DNA of 13,692 nt from an uncultured Eubacteriales bacterium (GTDB lineage Bacteria > Bacillota > Clostridia > Monoglobales > Monoglobaceae), in NCBI GenBank assembly GCA_900545865.1, contig URAN01000073.1:1-13692 (forward strand), read 5' to 3'. Under the pieces are notes generated by a model. It did no database searches and had not been told where the DNA came from. It saw only the letters and a program-made list of their open reading frames with translations. The translations under genes were made by a program, and so were the position numbers. Each line of letters opens with the position of its first letter. Within the stretch, counting starts at the first letter, position 1. Below are positions 1-5,164 of the stretch, piece by piece.

Positions 1-54
1 AGCGTCACCTTGCCAAGGTGAACGTCGCGAGTTCGAATCTCGTCTTCCGCTCCA
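1..54 (+). tRNA. tRNA-Gly (GCC), 3' part, cut by the window edge
   Basis: Only the anticodon arm, short variable region, T arm, 3' acceptor strand and encoded CCA are present; the D arm and 5' acceptor strand lie outside the window. The anticodon stem TCACC (5-9) pairs with GGTGA (17-21) around loop TTGCCAA, giving anticodon GCC at 12-14. The T loop is the canonical GTTCGAATC, and the molecule ends TCCA (51-54). It decodes GGC/GGU glycine codons. A terminator follows immediately. The adjacent sequence is duplicated about 1.07 kb downstream, so this tRNA marks the left border of an inserted cassette. Confidence 0.95.
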
Positions 55-174
55 TAAAAAGCGCTTCTTTTTAAAGAGGTGCTTTTTTTAGTGTGCCGAT
101 TTTACGGCTCACGCATATCACCGCACAGATATTATACATACAATATTTTACAATTGCGAAATAATGTGATATAG
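51..174 (+). repeat. Direct repeat, left copy (terminator plus promoter)
   Basis: About 120 bp beginning with the TCCA of tRNA-Gly recurs at 1122-1242 with roughly six substitutions and two short indels by eye. Shared landmarks are the terminator hairpin, the segment around ACGGCTCACGCATATCAC, and a -35/-10 pair separated by an identical 17-bp spacer. The two copies flank the barnase/barstar cassette exactly, so the repeat looks like the boundary of an insertion or duplication. No integrase or transposase is present. Confidence 0.85.
56..90 (+). terminator. Rho-independent terminator after tRNA-Gly
   Basis: The left arm AAAGCGCTTCTTT and right arm AAAGAGGTGCTTT pair with only G-T wobbles, around a very short loop, and end in a run of seven T. 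It would end the tRNA-Gly transcript. The same hairpin recurs at 1127-1161. Confidence 0.85.
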
Positions 175-175
175 T
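147..175 (+). promoter_or_regulatory. Sigma-A-like promoter of the toxin-immunity cassette
   Basis: TTTACA (147-152), a 17-bp spacer and TATAGT (170-175). It lies inside the left repeat copy and about 120 bp upstream of the toxin start. The right copy has TTGACA and TATACT at the same positions, so this copy is expected to be the weaker promoter. Confidence 0.65.
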
Positions 176-295
176 ATTAGAGTTTTTTTGGTATAAGGAT
201 GCGGTTTTCGATTTATGGCACGCTTTGACACTTTTATTTAAGTAGAGTAAAAGCATAAACATTCGGATGTGAAAAATTTAAATAGGAGTGTTAAA

Positions 296-580
296 ATGCA
301 AAAAAGTAAAGAATGGGTAAGGTGGCGAACTTTTATAAAACCTGCGACCTGCTTTGAATGTTTTATACGTAATAGCAAAATATTTTCTTATGAGGAGTTA
401 GCGAGAATTGGGGAACCAAAACTTCATGAGAACTGTGGATGCAGATTAGAACAATTGCTTGCCATTGTTGCAGGATATGCAACAGAACTTGGTACAATGG
501 GTGCAGATTGGTGGTTGTATCACCTGAAGGAGTTGCCGGATTATTACATATTTGAAGATGATGCGAAGGCCTTGGGATAG
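296..580 (+). CDS. N-terminal piece of the split toxin: MuF/SPP1-gp7-like Cys/His module plus barnase residues ~20-34
   Basis: This piece is 94 residues from ATG 296, which has AGGAG at 284-288 with a 7-base gap. A GTG at 269 is in frame but has no comparable ribosome binding site. Cys19, Cys22, His44, Cys47 and Cys49 form a CxxC...HxNCxC pattern, as in the C-terminal part of MuF/SPP1 gp7 head-morphogenesis proteins and of toxins fused to them; it may bind a metal. The GADWWLYHLKELPDYYI stretch (69-85) is the usual lead-in to a barnase toxin domain. The chain stops at 578-580, just before what would be barnase Trp35. The residue equivalent to barnase Lys27 is Glu87 here. On its own this piece cannot be a ribonuclease. 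Confidence 0.6.
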   Translation: MQKSKEWVRWRTFIKPATCFECFIRNSKIFSYEELARIGEPKLHENCGCRLEQLLAIVAGYATELGTMGADWWLYHLKELPDYYIFEDDAKALG

Positions 581-589
581 GTTAATGTT

Positions 590-817
590 TTGGATAATTT
601 TGATAAAGTTGCCCCGGGGAAGATGATGTATAAGGAGTTTGAAAACAGAGATGGTATTTTACCTGAAAAGAAAAATCGCCTTTGGTATGAAGCAGATATA
701 AATTACAAAGGCGGGTACAGAAATAAACAAAGAGTGGTATTTTCGAACGACGGACTTGTTTTTGTAACATATGACCATTATAAAACATTTATGGAAATAA
801 TTGGAGAGGAGCAATAA
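590..817 (+). CDS. C-terminal piece of the split toxin: barnase-family ribonuclease domain (residues ~39-109)
   Basis: This 75-residue stretch is in the same frame as the upstream piece and opens with TTG 590. A weak GGGATAGG lies 8 bases before it, so reinitiation after the nearby stop is conceivable but unproven. It aligns over its whole length with the barnase core (ribonuclease N1/T1 superfamily), which cleaves RNA. Arg20, Asp21, Glu34, Arg44, Arg48 and His63 correspond to barnase Arg59, Glu60, Glu73, Arg83, Arg87 and His102. WYEADINY, DHYKTF and NRDG are the clearest blocks. It lacks the first barnase helix region, present only in the upstream piece. Base use is AT-rich compared with the genes to the right of the cassette. 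The stop (815-817) lies 4 bases before the inhibitor start, so the two are translationally close. Confidence 0.65.
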   Translation: MDNFDKVAPGKMMYKEFENRDGILPEKKNRLWYEADINYKGGYRNKQRVVFSNDGLVFVTYDHYKTFMEIIGEEQ

Positions 818-821
818 TTTT

Positions 822-1097
822 ATGGAAAAAATAATATTAGATTTTAGGAATTGCAAAAATGCTATTGATATACATAGTGAATTAAAAGAAAAGTTTGTTT
901 TTCCCAATTATTATGGTGGGAATCTCTCTGCTTTATGGGATTGTTTGGATAATTATTGTAATTGGGATTTATGTGTCACAATATATGGAACTGAAAAAAT
1001 TTCAAAGGAGTGGCAGCCATATATGAAAAAAATTCTCAAAGTATTTCAGGATGTCCATAAAAAAACCCCGAATGTAACATTTGAAGTTGTTTCATAG
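822..1097 (+). CDS. Barstar-family ribonuclease inhibitor (immunity protein)
   Basis: The protein is 91 residues, against 90 for barstar, and similar over its full length. Its role is to bind and block the barnase-type ribonuclease in the cytoplasm. The helix-2 region PNYYGGNLSALWDCL (28-42) matches barstar's PEYYGENLDALWDCL. Tyr30, Tyr31, Asn34, Trp39 and Asp40 correspond to barstar Tyr29, Tyr30, Asn33, Trp38 and Asp39. Barstar Asp35 is replaced by Ser36, and Glu76 by Asp in KVFQDV. The start is ATG 822, with AGGAG at 807-811 inside the end of the toxin frame; a TTG at 801 is in frame but less likely. The gene is intact and markedly AT-rich. It is followed by the right copy of the terminator-promoter repeat. 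It could also protect against the same toxin delivered from neighbouring cells. Confidence 0.92.
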   Translation: MEKIILDFRNCKNAIDIHSELKEKFVFPNYYGGNLSALWDCLDNYCNWDLCVTIYGTEKISKEWQPYMKKILKVFQDVHKKTPNVTFEVVS

Positions 1098-1121
1098 CTG
1101 GTATCTAAACCATTCGGCTCT

Positions 1122-1242
1122 TCCATAAAAAAGCACTTCTTTTTAAAGAGGTGCTTTTTTATGCTGATTTTACGGCTCACGCATATCACGACGCAGATAT
1201 TATACATACAATATTTGACAATTGCGAAATAATGTGATATAC
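1122..1242 (+). repeat. Direct repeat, right copy (terminator plus promoter)
   Basis: This is the counterpart of 51-174, again starting at TCCA followed by an A-run. The few bases before it (GGCTCT) resemble the tRNA 3' end only loosely, so I do not call a tRNA remnant. Here the -35 is TTGACA, where the left copy has TTTACA. Confidence 0.85.
1127..1161 (+). terminator. Rho-independent terminator after the barstar gene
   Basis: The arms AAAGCACTTCTTT and AAAGAGGTGCTTT lead into TTTTTT. It is the duplicate of the tRNA-Gly terminator, here placed to end the toxin-immunity transcript. Confidence 0.85.
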
Positions 1243-1243
1243 T
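1215..1243 (+). promoter_or_regulatory. Sigma-A promoter of the DUF1273 gene
   Basis: TTGACA (1215-1220), a 17-bp spacer and TATACT (1238-1243): near-perfect consensus, inside the right repeat copy and about 45 bp upstream of the SLOG/DUF1273 start. Confidence 0.8.
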
Positions 1244-1286
1244 TTTTATATTCGATAAAGGATAACGAAAATTGATTTAAGGGAAC

Positions 1287-1850
1287 ATGAACAAAATTAT
1301 GAAAGACATAAGCCGAACGAAAAGTATTTTTGAAAACATAGATAACGATTTAACGTTAAAGAATAGGCGCTGTTGCTTTACGGGGCACCGCTTTATTTCA
1401 AATGAGCATATGGATAAAATAGAAAAAAACCTGCCGATTGTGATTCGCACTCTTGCCGAGCGCGGCATTACCGAATTTTTAAGCGGCGGCGCTCTCGGAT
1501 TCGATATGATTGCCGCAAAAGCGGTTATTCGTGAAAGAAAGAAAAATAGCGATATAAGGCTTGTTCTCACTCTGCCTTGTATGAATCATAACCGGGGTTG
1601 GAAAAACGCAGACAAGGCGAATTTTGAGAGCGTTGCGGCGATGTCGGACGAAACCATATATGTATCGGATGATTATTATGACGGATGTATGCTGCGCCGC
1701 AACCGTTATATGGTCGATAAAAGCCGTCACTGTATATTTTATATGGCATATCCGCGCGGCGGCACCGCCTATACCGTCAGATATGCCCTTGACTCAAATC
1801 TTGAAATGCATAATATAATGATACCCGAACAGCCGCTCGGCTATTTATGA
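1287..1850 (+). CDS. SLOG-fold DUF1273 (YpsA-like) protein
   Basis: The protein has 187 residues. The Rossmann-like core starts CCFTGHR (29-35), followed by LSGGALGFDMIAA, LVLTLPC, a conserved tryptophan (GW), YVSDDYYDGCMLRRNRYMVD and a C-terminal GGTAYTVRYAL block. This is the DUF1273/YpsA signature. SLOG proteins bind nucleotides or related ligands, and YpsA has been linked to cell division in some Firmicutes; the substrate of this one is unknown. Start: ATG 1287 has AAGGGA unusually close, and ATG 1299 is an in-frame alternative at a longer spacing. The promoter lies in the right repeat copy. The gene converges on rlmH and the two coding regions overlap by 10 bp (1841-1850). No membrane segment or signal peptide is visible. 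Confidence 0.85.
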   Translation: MNKIMKDISRTKSIFENIDNDLTLKNRRCCFTGHRFISNEHMDKIEKNLPIVIRTLAERGITEFLSGGALGFDMIAAKAVIRERKKNSDIRLVLTLPCMNHNRGWKNADKANFESVAAMSDETIYVSDDYYDGCMLRRNRYMVDKSRHCIFYMAYPRGGTAYTVRYALDSNLEMHNIMIPEQPLGYL

Positions 1851-2323
1851 TACTTACCTCCGCCCGAGATATTGAATGCGCGATAGAGCTGTTCCAATAA
1901 AATCACGCACATAAGTTGGTGCGGAAAGGTCATTTTCGAAAAGCTGAGCTTTATATCCGCCATGTCTTTTATTCTGTCCCAAAGCCCCATCGAACCGCCG
2001 ATGATAAACGCAACCTCGCTTTTTCCGCCCGACGGAATATCGCTCATTATCTTTGCGAATTCCTCGGACGATTTTTGTTTGCCCTCAATACAAAGCGGTA
2101 TGATATACGCGCCTTTCGGTATTTTTTCAATCAGGCGTTCGCCTTCGCGCTTTAAGACAATATCCCTTTCTTTGTCCGTCGGATTGTCGGGCGTCGGGTC
2201 ATCCTTTACCCTTATTATTTCAAGGCGGCAATACCGCCCCAATCTCTTTGAATATTCATCTATTGCGTCCGATAAAAATTTCTCTTTTATTTTTCCGACC
2301 GCCAAAATCGTAACGTTCAGCAA
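1841..2323 (-). CDS. rlmH: 23S rRNA (pseudouridine1915-N3)-methyltransferase RlmH
   Basis: The protein has 160 residues, the normal length. RlmH is a SPOUT-class methyltransferase that uses S-adenosylmethionine to methylate pseudouridine 1915 in helix 69 of 23S rRNA on assembled ribosomes. Diagnostic blocks are AVGKIKEKF near the N-terminus, the knot segment FIIGGSMGLWDRI (106-118), LSFSKMTFPHQL (126-137), and the end RAFNISGGGKYHK, whose YH pair is invariant in the family. The start codon is TTG (2321-2323), supported by AGAGGTG at 2331-2337 with a suitable gap. It lies downstream of the walR-like gene on the same strand but beyond a hairpin terminator. rlmH also follows the wal operon in many Firmicutes. 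I see no convincing promoter of its own. Confidence 0.96.
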   Translation of the reverse strand: MLNVTILAVGKIKEKFLSDAIDEYSKRLGRYCRLEIIRVKDDPTPDNPTDKERDIVLKREGERLIEKIPKGAYIIPLCIEGKQKSSEEFAKIMSDIPSGGKSEVAFIIGGSMGLWDRIKDMADIKLSFSKMTFPHQLMCVILLEQLYRAFNISGGGKYHK

Positions 2324-2345
2324 CCGCTTTCACCTCTTTATTTCG

Positions 2346-2424
2346 TTTAACAATAAAAAGGCTTTGGCAAAATGCTTTCGGGTCGGGTATTACCGATAAA
2401 CCGTATCTTACATTTTGCCAAAAC
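2346..2424 (-). terminator. Long hairpin terminator between the walR-like gene and rlmH
   Basis: GGTTTTGGCAAAATG and CATTTTGCCAAAGCC form a ~15-bp stem with one mismatch and a loop of about 40 nt. On the minus strand the stem is followed by TTTTTATTG. It should end or attenuate transcription after the response regulator. The loop is long for a simple terminator. Confidence 0.65.
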
Positions 2425-2458
2425 CCCGTTTTTCGTGATGTATCAAACAAGCCTTGAT

Positions 2459-3160
2459 TTAAAGTGCAAAATAATATCCCACTCCGCGCTTGGTCATAAT
2501 ATGTTTGGGCTGTGACGGGTCTTCCTCAATTTTCTCTCTTACACGGCGCACGGTAACGTCAACCGTTCTGACATCGCCGTAATACTCATAATCCCAAACG
2601 TATTCAAGCAGGCTCTTTCTTGAATAAATTTTGTTCGGCTGTGCCGATAAAAATTTAATCAGCTCAAACTCGCGGACGGTAAGGTCAATAAGTTTATCGC
2701 CCTTATACAGCTCATACCTGTTACAGTCAAGCTTAAAGCATCCGACCTCAATAATATCGTTGTTATCCTCTTTTATCGGTTCAATCTCAACGCGACGCAT
2801 ATTCGCCTTAACCCTTGCCAAAAGCTCGCGCATACTGAACGGTTTCGTTACATAATCGTCTGCGCCTATTTCAAGACCCAGAACCTTATCAACCTCGTCC
2901 TCGCGCGCGGTAATCATTACTATCGGAACGGTAGAGCTTTCGCGTATCTTTTTACATACGTCAAAGCCGTTCATCTCCGGCAGCATTACGTCAAGCAGTA
3001 TAAGGTCGGGGCGGTCTTCGGAATTTTCGGCAAGAGCCTTTTCCACCGCCTCAGCGCCGTCATATGCCTCCGAAACGGTATACCCCTCTTTCTGAAGATT
3101 TAACCTTAAAATATCCACAATACTCTTTTCATCGTCAACCACAAGTATTCTTTTTCCCAT
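2459..3160 (-). CDS. walR: OmpR-family response regulator, WalR (YycF)-like
   Basis: The protein has 233 residues. The receiver domain (1-120) has acidic residues Asp9/Asp10, the phosphoacceptor Asp57 (LILLDVMLP), a Thr/Ala switch site and the GADDYVTKPFS lysine block. The C-terminal winged helix (about 133-233) ends TKRGVGYY. The motifs DKVLGLEIGADDYVTKPFS, VRRVREKIE and IMTKRGVGYY are those of WalR, the essential regulator of peptidoglycan hydrolases and wall homeostasis. GAGAGAGG lies just before the ATG. No histidine kinase follows, unlike the usual walRK pair; the gene upstream is an M23 peptidase, a plausible target or partner, and rlmH lies downstream. The family call is firm. Identity as WalR rather than a paralogue rests on motif likeness and rlmH linkage. 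Confidence 0.85.
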   Translation of the reverse strand: MGKRILVVDDEKSIVDILRLNLQKEGYTVSEAYDGAEAVEKALAENSEDRPDLILLDVMLPEMNGFDVCKKIRESSTVPIVMITAREDEVDKVLGLEIGADDYVTKPFSMRELLARVKANMRRVEIEPIKEDNNDIIEVGCFKLDCNRYELYKGDKLIDLTVREFELIKFLSAQPNKIYSRKSLLEYVWDYEYYGDVRTVDVTVRRVREKIEEDPSQPKHIMTKRGVGYYFAL

Positions 3161-3249
3161 TTTCGTACCTCTCTCTGTATCAAAAATTAATCTGAAGTAA
3201 TTCCAAATATGTCAATTCTTTAATCAGCCGAAATCCAAATCCGACATCT

Positions 3250-3915
3250 TTAATATACAACATAATCCAGCGGATTTTTAAACTCGCCGTCAATTTTGAC
3301 CTCGAAATGCAAGTGCGGTCCGGTGCTGTTGCCCGTACTTCCGACATAGGCTATTGTTTGTCCCCTTTCAACCTCGTCGCCCACGTTTGCCGCCAGCACG
3401 CTGCAATGTCCGTATGCGGTCTCAAGACCGCCGCCGTGGTCAATCTTGATGTAATTTCCGTATCCGTCTGCTGTTCCCGAAAAAATAACGCGACCCGACT
3501 TTGCCGCACAGATTGCTTCTCCTTCATCCGCGCCTATGTCGATTCCGCTGTGAAGCCGACCCCAACGCGTGCCGAAATTCGATGTGAGTACGCCCAGTGT
3601 CGGATTCAAAAATTCGTCATTCGGGTTCGTATCATCATTTTGAATATCGGTATTTGTCAAAGACTTATCGTCTGCCGTGGAATCCTCGAAAAGGTTTTCG
3701 ACCTCGGCATCTTGAATAACGCCGACGGCATCCTTAACATCCGATGTGTCCGCCGCAGATTGAAAAACTCCGCCCGACAGCCATACCGCCGCCGCGATAA
3801 TGATTGCCGTTTTTGCCGAAATATCCGCCGCGCGTTTTAAAAGCCTTTTCGGTTCAATAACCTTTGCTCTTACGCCGTTCGATGCTGTACATTGTTTTTT
3901 ATTGCCGTAACTCAT
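3250..3915 (-). CDS. Membrane-anchored M23 (LytM-type) metallopeptidase
   Basis: The protein has 221 residues. After a basic N-terminus, one hydrophobic segment (about 34-50) acts as a signal anchor and places the rest outside the membrane. An acidic, Asp/Asn/Thr-rich linker (about 56-100) follows, then the M23 domain (104-221). His122 and Asp126 (LHSGIDIG) and His203 (HLHFEV) are the zinc ligands, with His170 and His201 as catalytic partners, so the enzyme looks active. M23 enzymes cut peptide cross-bridges or stems in peptidoglycan; some such anchored forms act in division or sporulation. GGAGG (3925-3929) sits 9 bases before the ATG. The 89-bp gap to the walR-like gene shows no terminator, so the two are probably co-transcribed. 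Confidence 0.92.
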   Translation of the reverse strand: MSYGNKKQCTASNGVRAKVIEPKRLLKRAADISAKTAIIIAAAVWLSGGVFQSAADTSDVKDAVGVIQDAEVENLFEDSTADDKSLTNTDIQNDDTNPNDEFLNPTLGVLTSNFGTRWGRLHSGIDIGADEGEAICAAKSGRVIFSGTADGYGNYIKIDHGGGLETAYGHCSVLAANVGDEVERGQTIAYVGSTGNSTGPHLHFEVKIDGEFKNPLDYVVY

Positions 3916-3972
3916 TTAATATAACCTCCGTATAAATTTGGTATATATTAAATTTATATTACAGTCTATATA

Positions 3973-4001
3973 ATTTTAAACTACTTTTTGTTAAAAATCA
4001 A
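3973..4001 (-). promoter_or_regulatory. Promoter of the M23 peptidase-walR transcript
   Basis: On the minus strand: TTGATT (3996-4001), a 17-bp spacer, TAAAAT (3973-3978), about 50 bases before the peptidase start. The rest of 4002-4130 is AT-rich with T-runs and no gene. I found no WalR-type box (TGTWAH-N5-TGTWAH) here by eye. Confidence 0.6.
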
Positions 4002-4130
4002 GGGTTTTATTAAAATTTCTTCGATTTTTTTTAAAAATTTTTTGAAACTGCCCGTTTTTTGCTTGTTTCAAAGCGATTTTGGCTAAATTCTGTAAATATA
4101 ATACACTATTTTACTCCGATAACAAATAAA

Positions 4131-4150
4131 ATGTAAAACATGCTTGACAT
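4131..4150. promoter_or_regulatory. Imperfect 20-bp palindrome overlapping the -35 of the xre promoter
   Basis: ATGTAAAACATGCTTGACAT: 16 of 20 positions are symmetric. It has the same length and outer half-site (ATGT...ACAT) as the perfect palindrome at 4176-4195. The centres are 45 bp apart, about four helical turns. It is probably a second operator for the Xre protein. Confidence 0.5.
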
Positions 4151-4172
4151 TTTTAAAAAATATGTGTATAAT
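4144..4172 (+). promoter_or_regulatory. Consensus sigma-A promoter of the xre-membrane protein operon
   Basis: TTGACA (4144-4149), a 17-bp spacer and TATAAT (4167-4172): perfect consensus hexamers at ideal spacing. This suggests a strong promoter held down by a repressor. Confidence 0.88.
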
Positions 4173-4173
4173 A

Positions 4174-4197
4174 TAATGTAAAGCTGACTTTACATTA
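4174..4197. promoter_or_regulatory. Perfect palindrome at the transcription start, likely Xre operator
   Basis: TAATGTAAAG, spacer CTGA, then CTTTACATTA: 10-bp perfect arms covering the expected start site just after the -10. The position suits repression by the product of the next gene. As RNA it would also form a hairpin in the 5' leader. Confidence 0.6.
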
Positions 4198-4215
4198 CGA
4201 AAGAGAGGCGGTATT

Positions 4216-4410
4216 TTGGATAACAAGATAAAAAAGATGCGCAAAGAGCGGGGCATCACACAGGATGAATTCGGAAAAATTCTCGGCGTAACAAGACAGA
4301 CGATAATTTCGCTCGAGAGCGGACGATATGACGCATCGCTTAAACTGGCGCACAGAATCGCCGAATACTTCGGCGTAAAAATTGAGGATGTGTTTGTCTT
4401 TGACGATTAA
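4216..4410 (+). CDS. Small Xre-family helix-turn-helix regulator
   Basis: The protein has 64 residues, almost entirely one HTH_3 (Cro/C1) domain: ITQDEFGKILGVTRQTIISLE (14-34) holds the two helices of the motif, followed by ASLKLAHRIAEYFGVKIEDVF. This short form, with no effector domain, is common in Firmicutes and usually sits next to a small membrane protein, as here. The start codon is TTG 4216, with GAGAGG at 4203-4208 and a 7-base gap. It is probably an autorepressor acting at the two palindromes around its promoter. The signal it responds to may come through the next gene. Co-transcription is likely, as only 28 bp separate the two. Confidence 0.92.
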   Translation: MDNKIKKMRKERGITQDEFGKILGVTRQTIISLESGRYDASLKLAHRIAEYFGVKIEDVFVFDD

Positions 4411-4438
4411 ATTTTAAAATGAAAGGAAAATCGAAACT

Positions 4439-4876
4439 ATGAAAACGGAAATAACAAAATCGGAATTTGAAAAAAAGATTAAATCACGCGCAATGCTCGG
4501 ATTGATATATGCGTTAATCGGAGCAGCAATTATTATAACGGCAAATACTATTAAGACGGACAACGATGTTGCGTACAGTTTTGGCGCGGTTTTTGCGGCA
4601 ATGGGTATCGTGCGGTTTGTGCAATACACACGCTTGTTGAATAACAAAAGCGCGCTCGAAAAAAGAGAAATTGCCGAGAATGACGAAAGAAACGTAATGA
4701 TAGTTACCAAGGCGCGCAGTCTTGCTTTTATGGCATATTTCGTATTGGGCGGAATAACCGTTCCCGTAATGTTCCTGACGGGAAACCGTATAATCGGGCT
4801 TTATGTCGCATACAGCATTTGCGCCTTTGCCGTCATTTATTGGCTCTCATATTTAATAATCCGCCGCAAATATTAA
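4439..4876 (+). CDS. Four-helix membrane protein partner of the Xre regulator (DUF2178-like)
   Basis: The protein has 145 residues with four predicted membrane helices (about 19-36, 45-62, 94-113 and 118-141). A cytoplasmic-looking loop between helices two and three carries REIAENDERN (76-85). This E-x-DERN loop before a helix pair is what I recall from small Firmicute membrane proteins (DUF2178-like) paired with short Xre regulators. Function is unknown: it may sequester or sense for the regulator, or be its regulated target. AAGGA precedes the ATG by about 11 bases. No clear terminator follows; 4877-4957 holds only a weak AT-rich hairpin. Confidence 0.75.
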   Translation: MKTEITKSEFEKKIKSRAMLGLIYALIGAAIIITANTIKTDNDVAYSFGAVFAAMGIVRFVQYTRLLNNKSALEKREIAENDERNVMIVTKARSLAFMAYFVLGGITVPVMFLTGNRIIGLYVAYSICAFAVIYWLSYLIIRRKY

Positions 4877-4957
4877 TTATCAAAAGGCATAAAAAAACGC
4901 CCGCCGATAACAACCGCAAGTTTTCGTTAATTTTCCGTTAATTTTTCGGAAAAATAC

Positions 4958-4986
4958 TTGACATTCACAATAAATGCTGATATAAT
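4958..4986 (+). promoter_or_regulatory. Consensus promoter of tRNA-Ser
   Basis: TTGACA (4958-4963), a 17-bp spacer and TATAAT (4981-4986): perfect hexamers, 50 bp before the tRNA. Confidence 0.85.
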
Positions 4987-5036
4987 TAAATGGTTGTATT
5001 TAATATTATGTATTAAAGCATCTCGAAATCTTAAAC

Positions 5037-5128
5037 GGAGAGGTGGTCGAGATGGTTTAAGGCGCAGCATTGGAAATGCTGTGTATGTTAATAGCATACC
5101 GTGGGTTCGAATCCCATCCTCTCCTCCA
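5037..5128 (+). tRNA. tRNA-Ser (GGA)
   Basis: The 5' acceptor GGAGAGG (5037-5043) pairs with CCTCTCC (5118-5124); a discriminator base and encoded CCA follow (5126-5128). The anticodon stem CAGCA/TGCTG encloses TTGGAAA, with anticodon GGA at 5072-5074. A long variable arm (TGTATGTTAATAGCATAC region) marks a class II tRNA, and the T loop GTTCGAATC is canonical. It decodes UCC/UCU serine codons. Confidence 0.97.
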
Positions 5129-5133
5129 TAACG

Positions 5134-5160
5134 CGGCAAGCCTTTTGGCTTGCCGTATTT
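5134..5160 (+). terminator. Terminator after tRNA-Ser
   Basis: CGGCAAGCC (5134-5142), loop TTTT, then GGCTTGCCG (5147-5155), followed by TATTTTATAG. Perfect 9-bp stem. Confidence 0.88.
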
Positions 5161-5164
5161 TATA

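Larger units (their letters stand above)
296..817 (+). pseudogene. Barnase-family ribonuclease toxin with MuF-like N-terminal module, interrupted by an in-frame TAG
   Basis: Read through the TAG at 578-580, this frame gives one continuous protein of about 173 residues: a Cys/His module, a GADWWL linker and a full barnase domain. The barnase part aligns with Bacillus amyloliquefaciens barnase from LPD(N)YI onward; around the stop it reads ALG-stop-V where barnase has ALGWV, so TAG replaces the codon for Trp35 (TGG to TAG is one base). Catalytic equivalents of Glu73, Arg83, Arg87 and His102 are all present downstream. There is no secretion signal, and the remainder of a larger phage-type or polymorphic toxin is missing, so this looks like an orphan toxin tip. 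The barstar-type inhibitor gene follows at once. I call it a pseudogene because of the stop. A sequencing error, suppression or two-piece complementation are alternatives. Confidence 0.8.

Noticed and set aside
71..262. 63-residue minus-strand open frame over the left repeat
   Set aside because: It covers a terminator and promoter, has no family likeness or ribosome binding site, and is explained by AT-rich non-coding DNA.
1112..1125. Possible tRNA 3' remnant (GGCTCTTCCA) at the start of the right repeat
   Set aside because: Only TCCA and the A-run match; there is no T-loop TTCGA nearby, so an att-site reading is not supported.
2256..2450. 64-residue minus-strand open frame between the walR-like gene and rlmH
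   Set aside because: It runs through the hairpin terminator and into rlmH in another frame, with no ribosome binding site.
3916..4200. WalR binding boxes upstream of the M23 peptidase
   Set aside because: No pair matching TGTWAH-N5-TGTWAH was found on either strand by eye.
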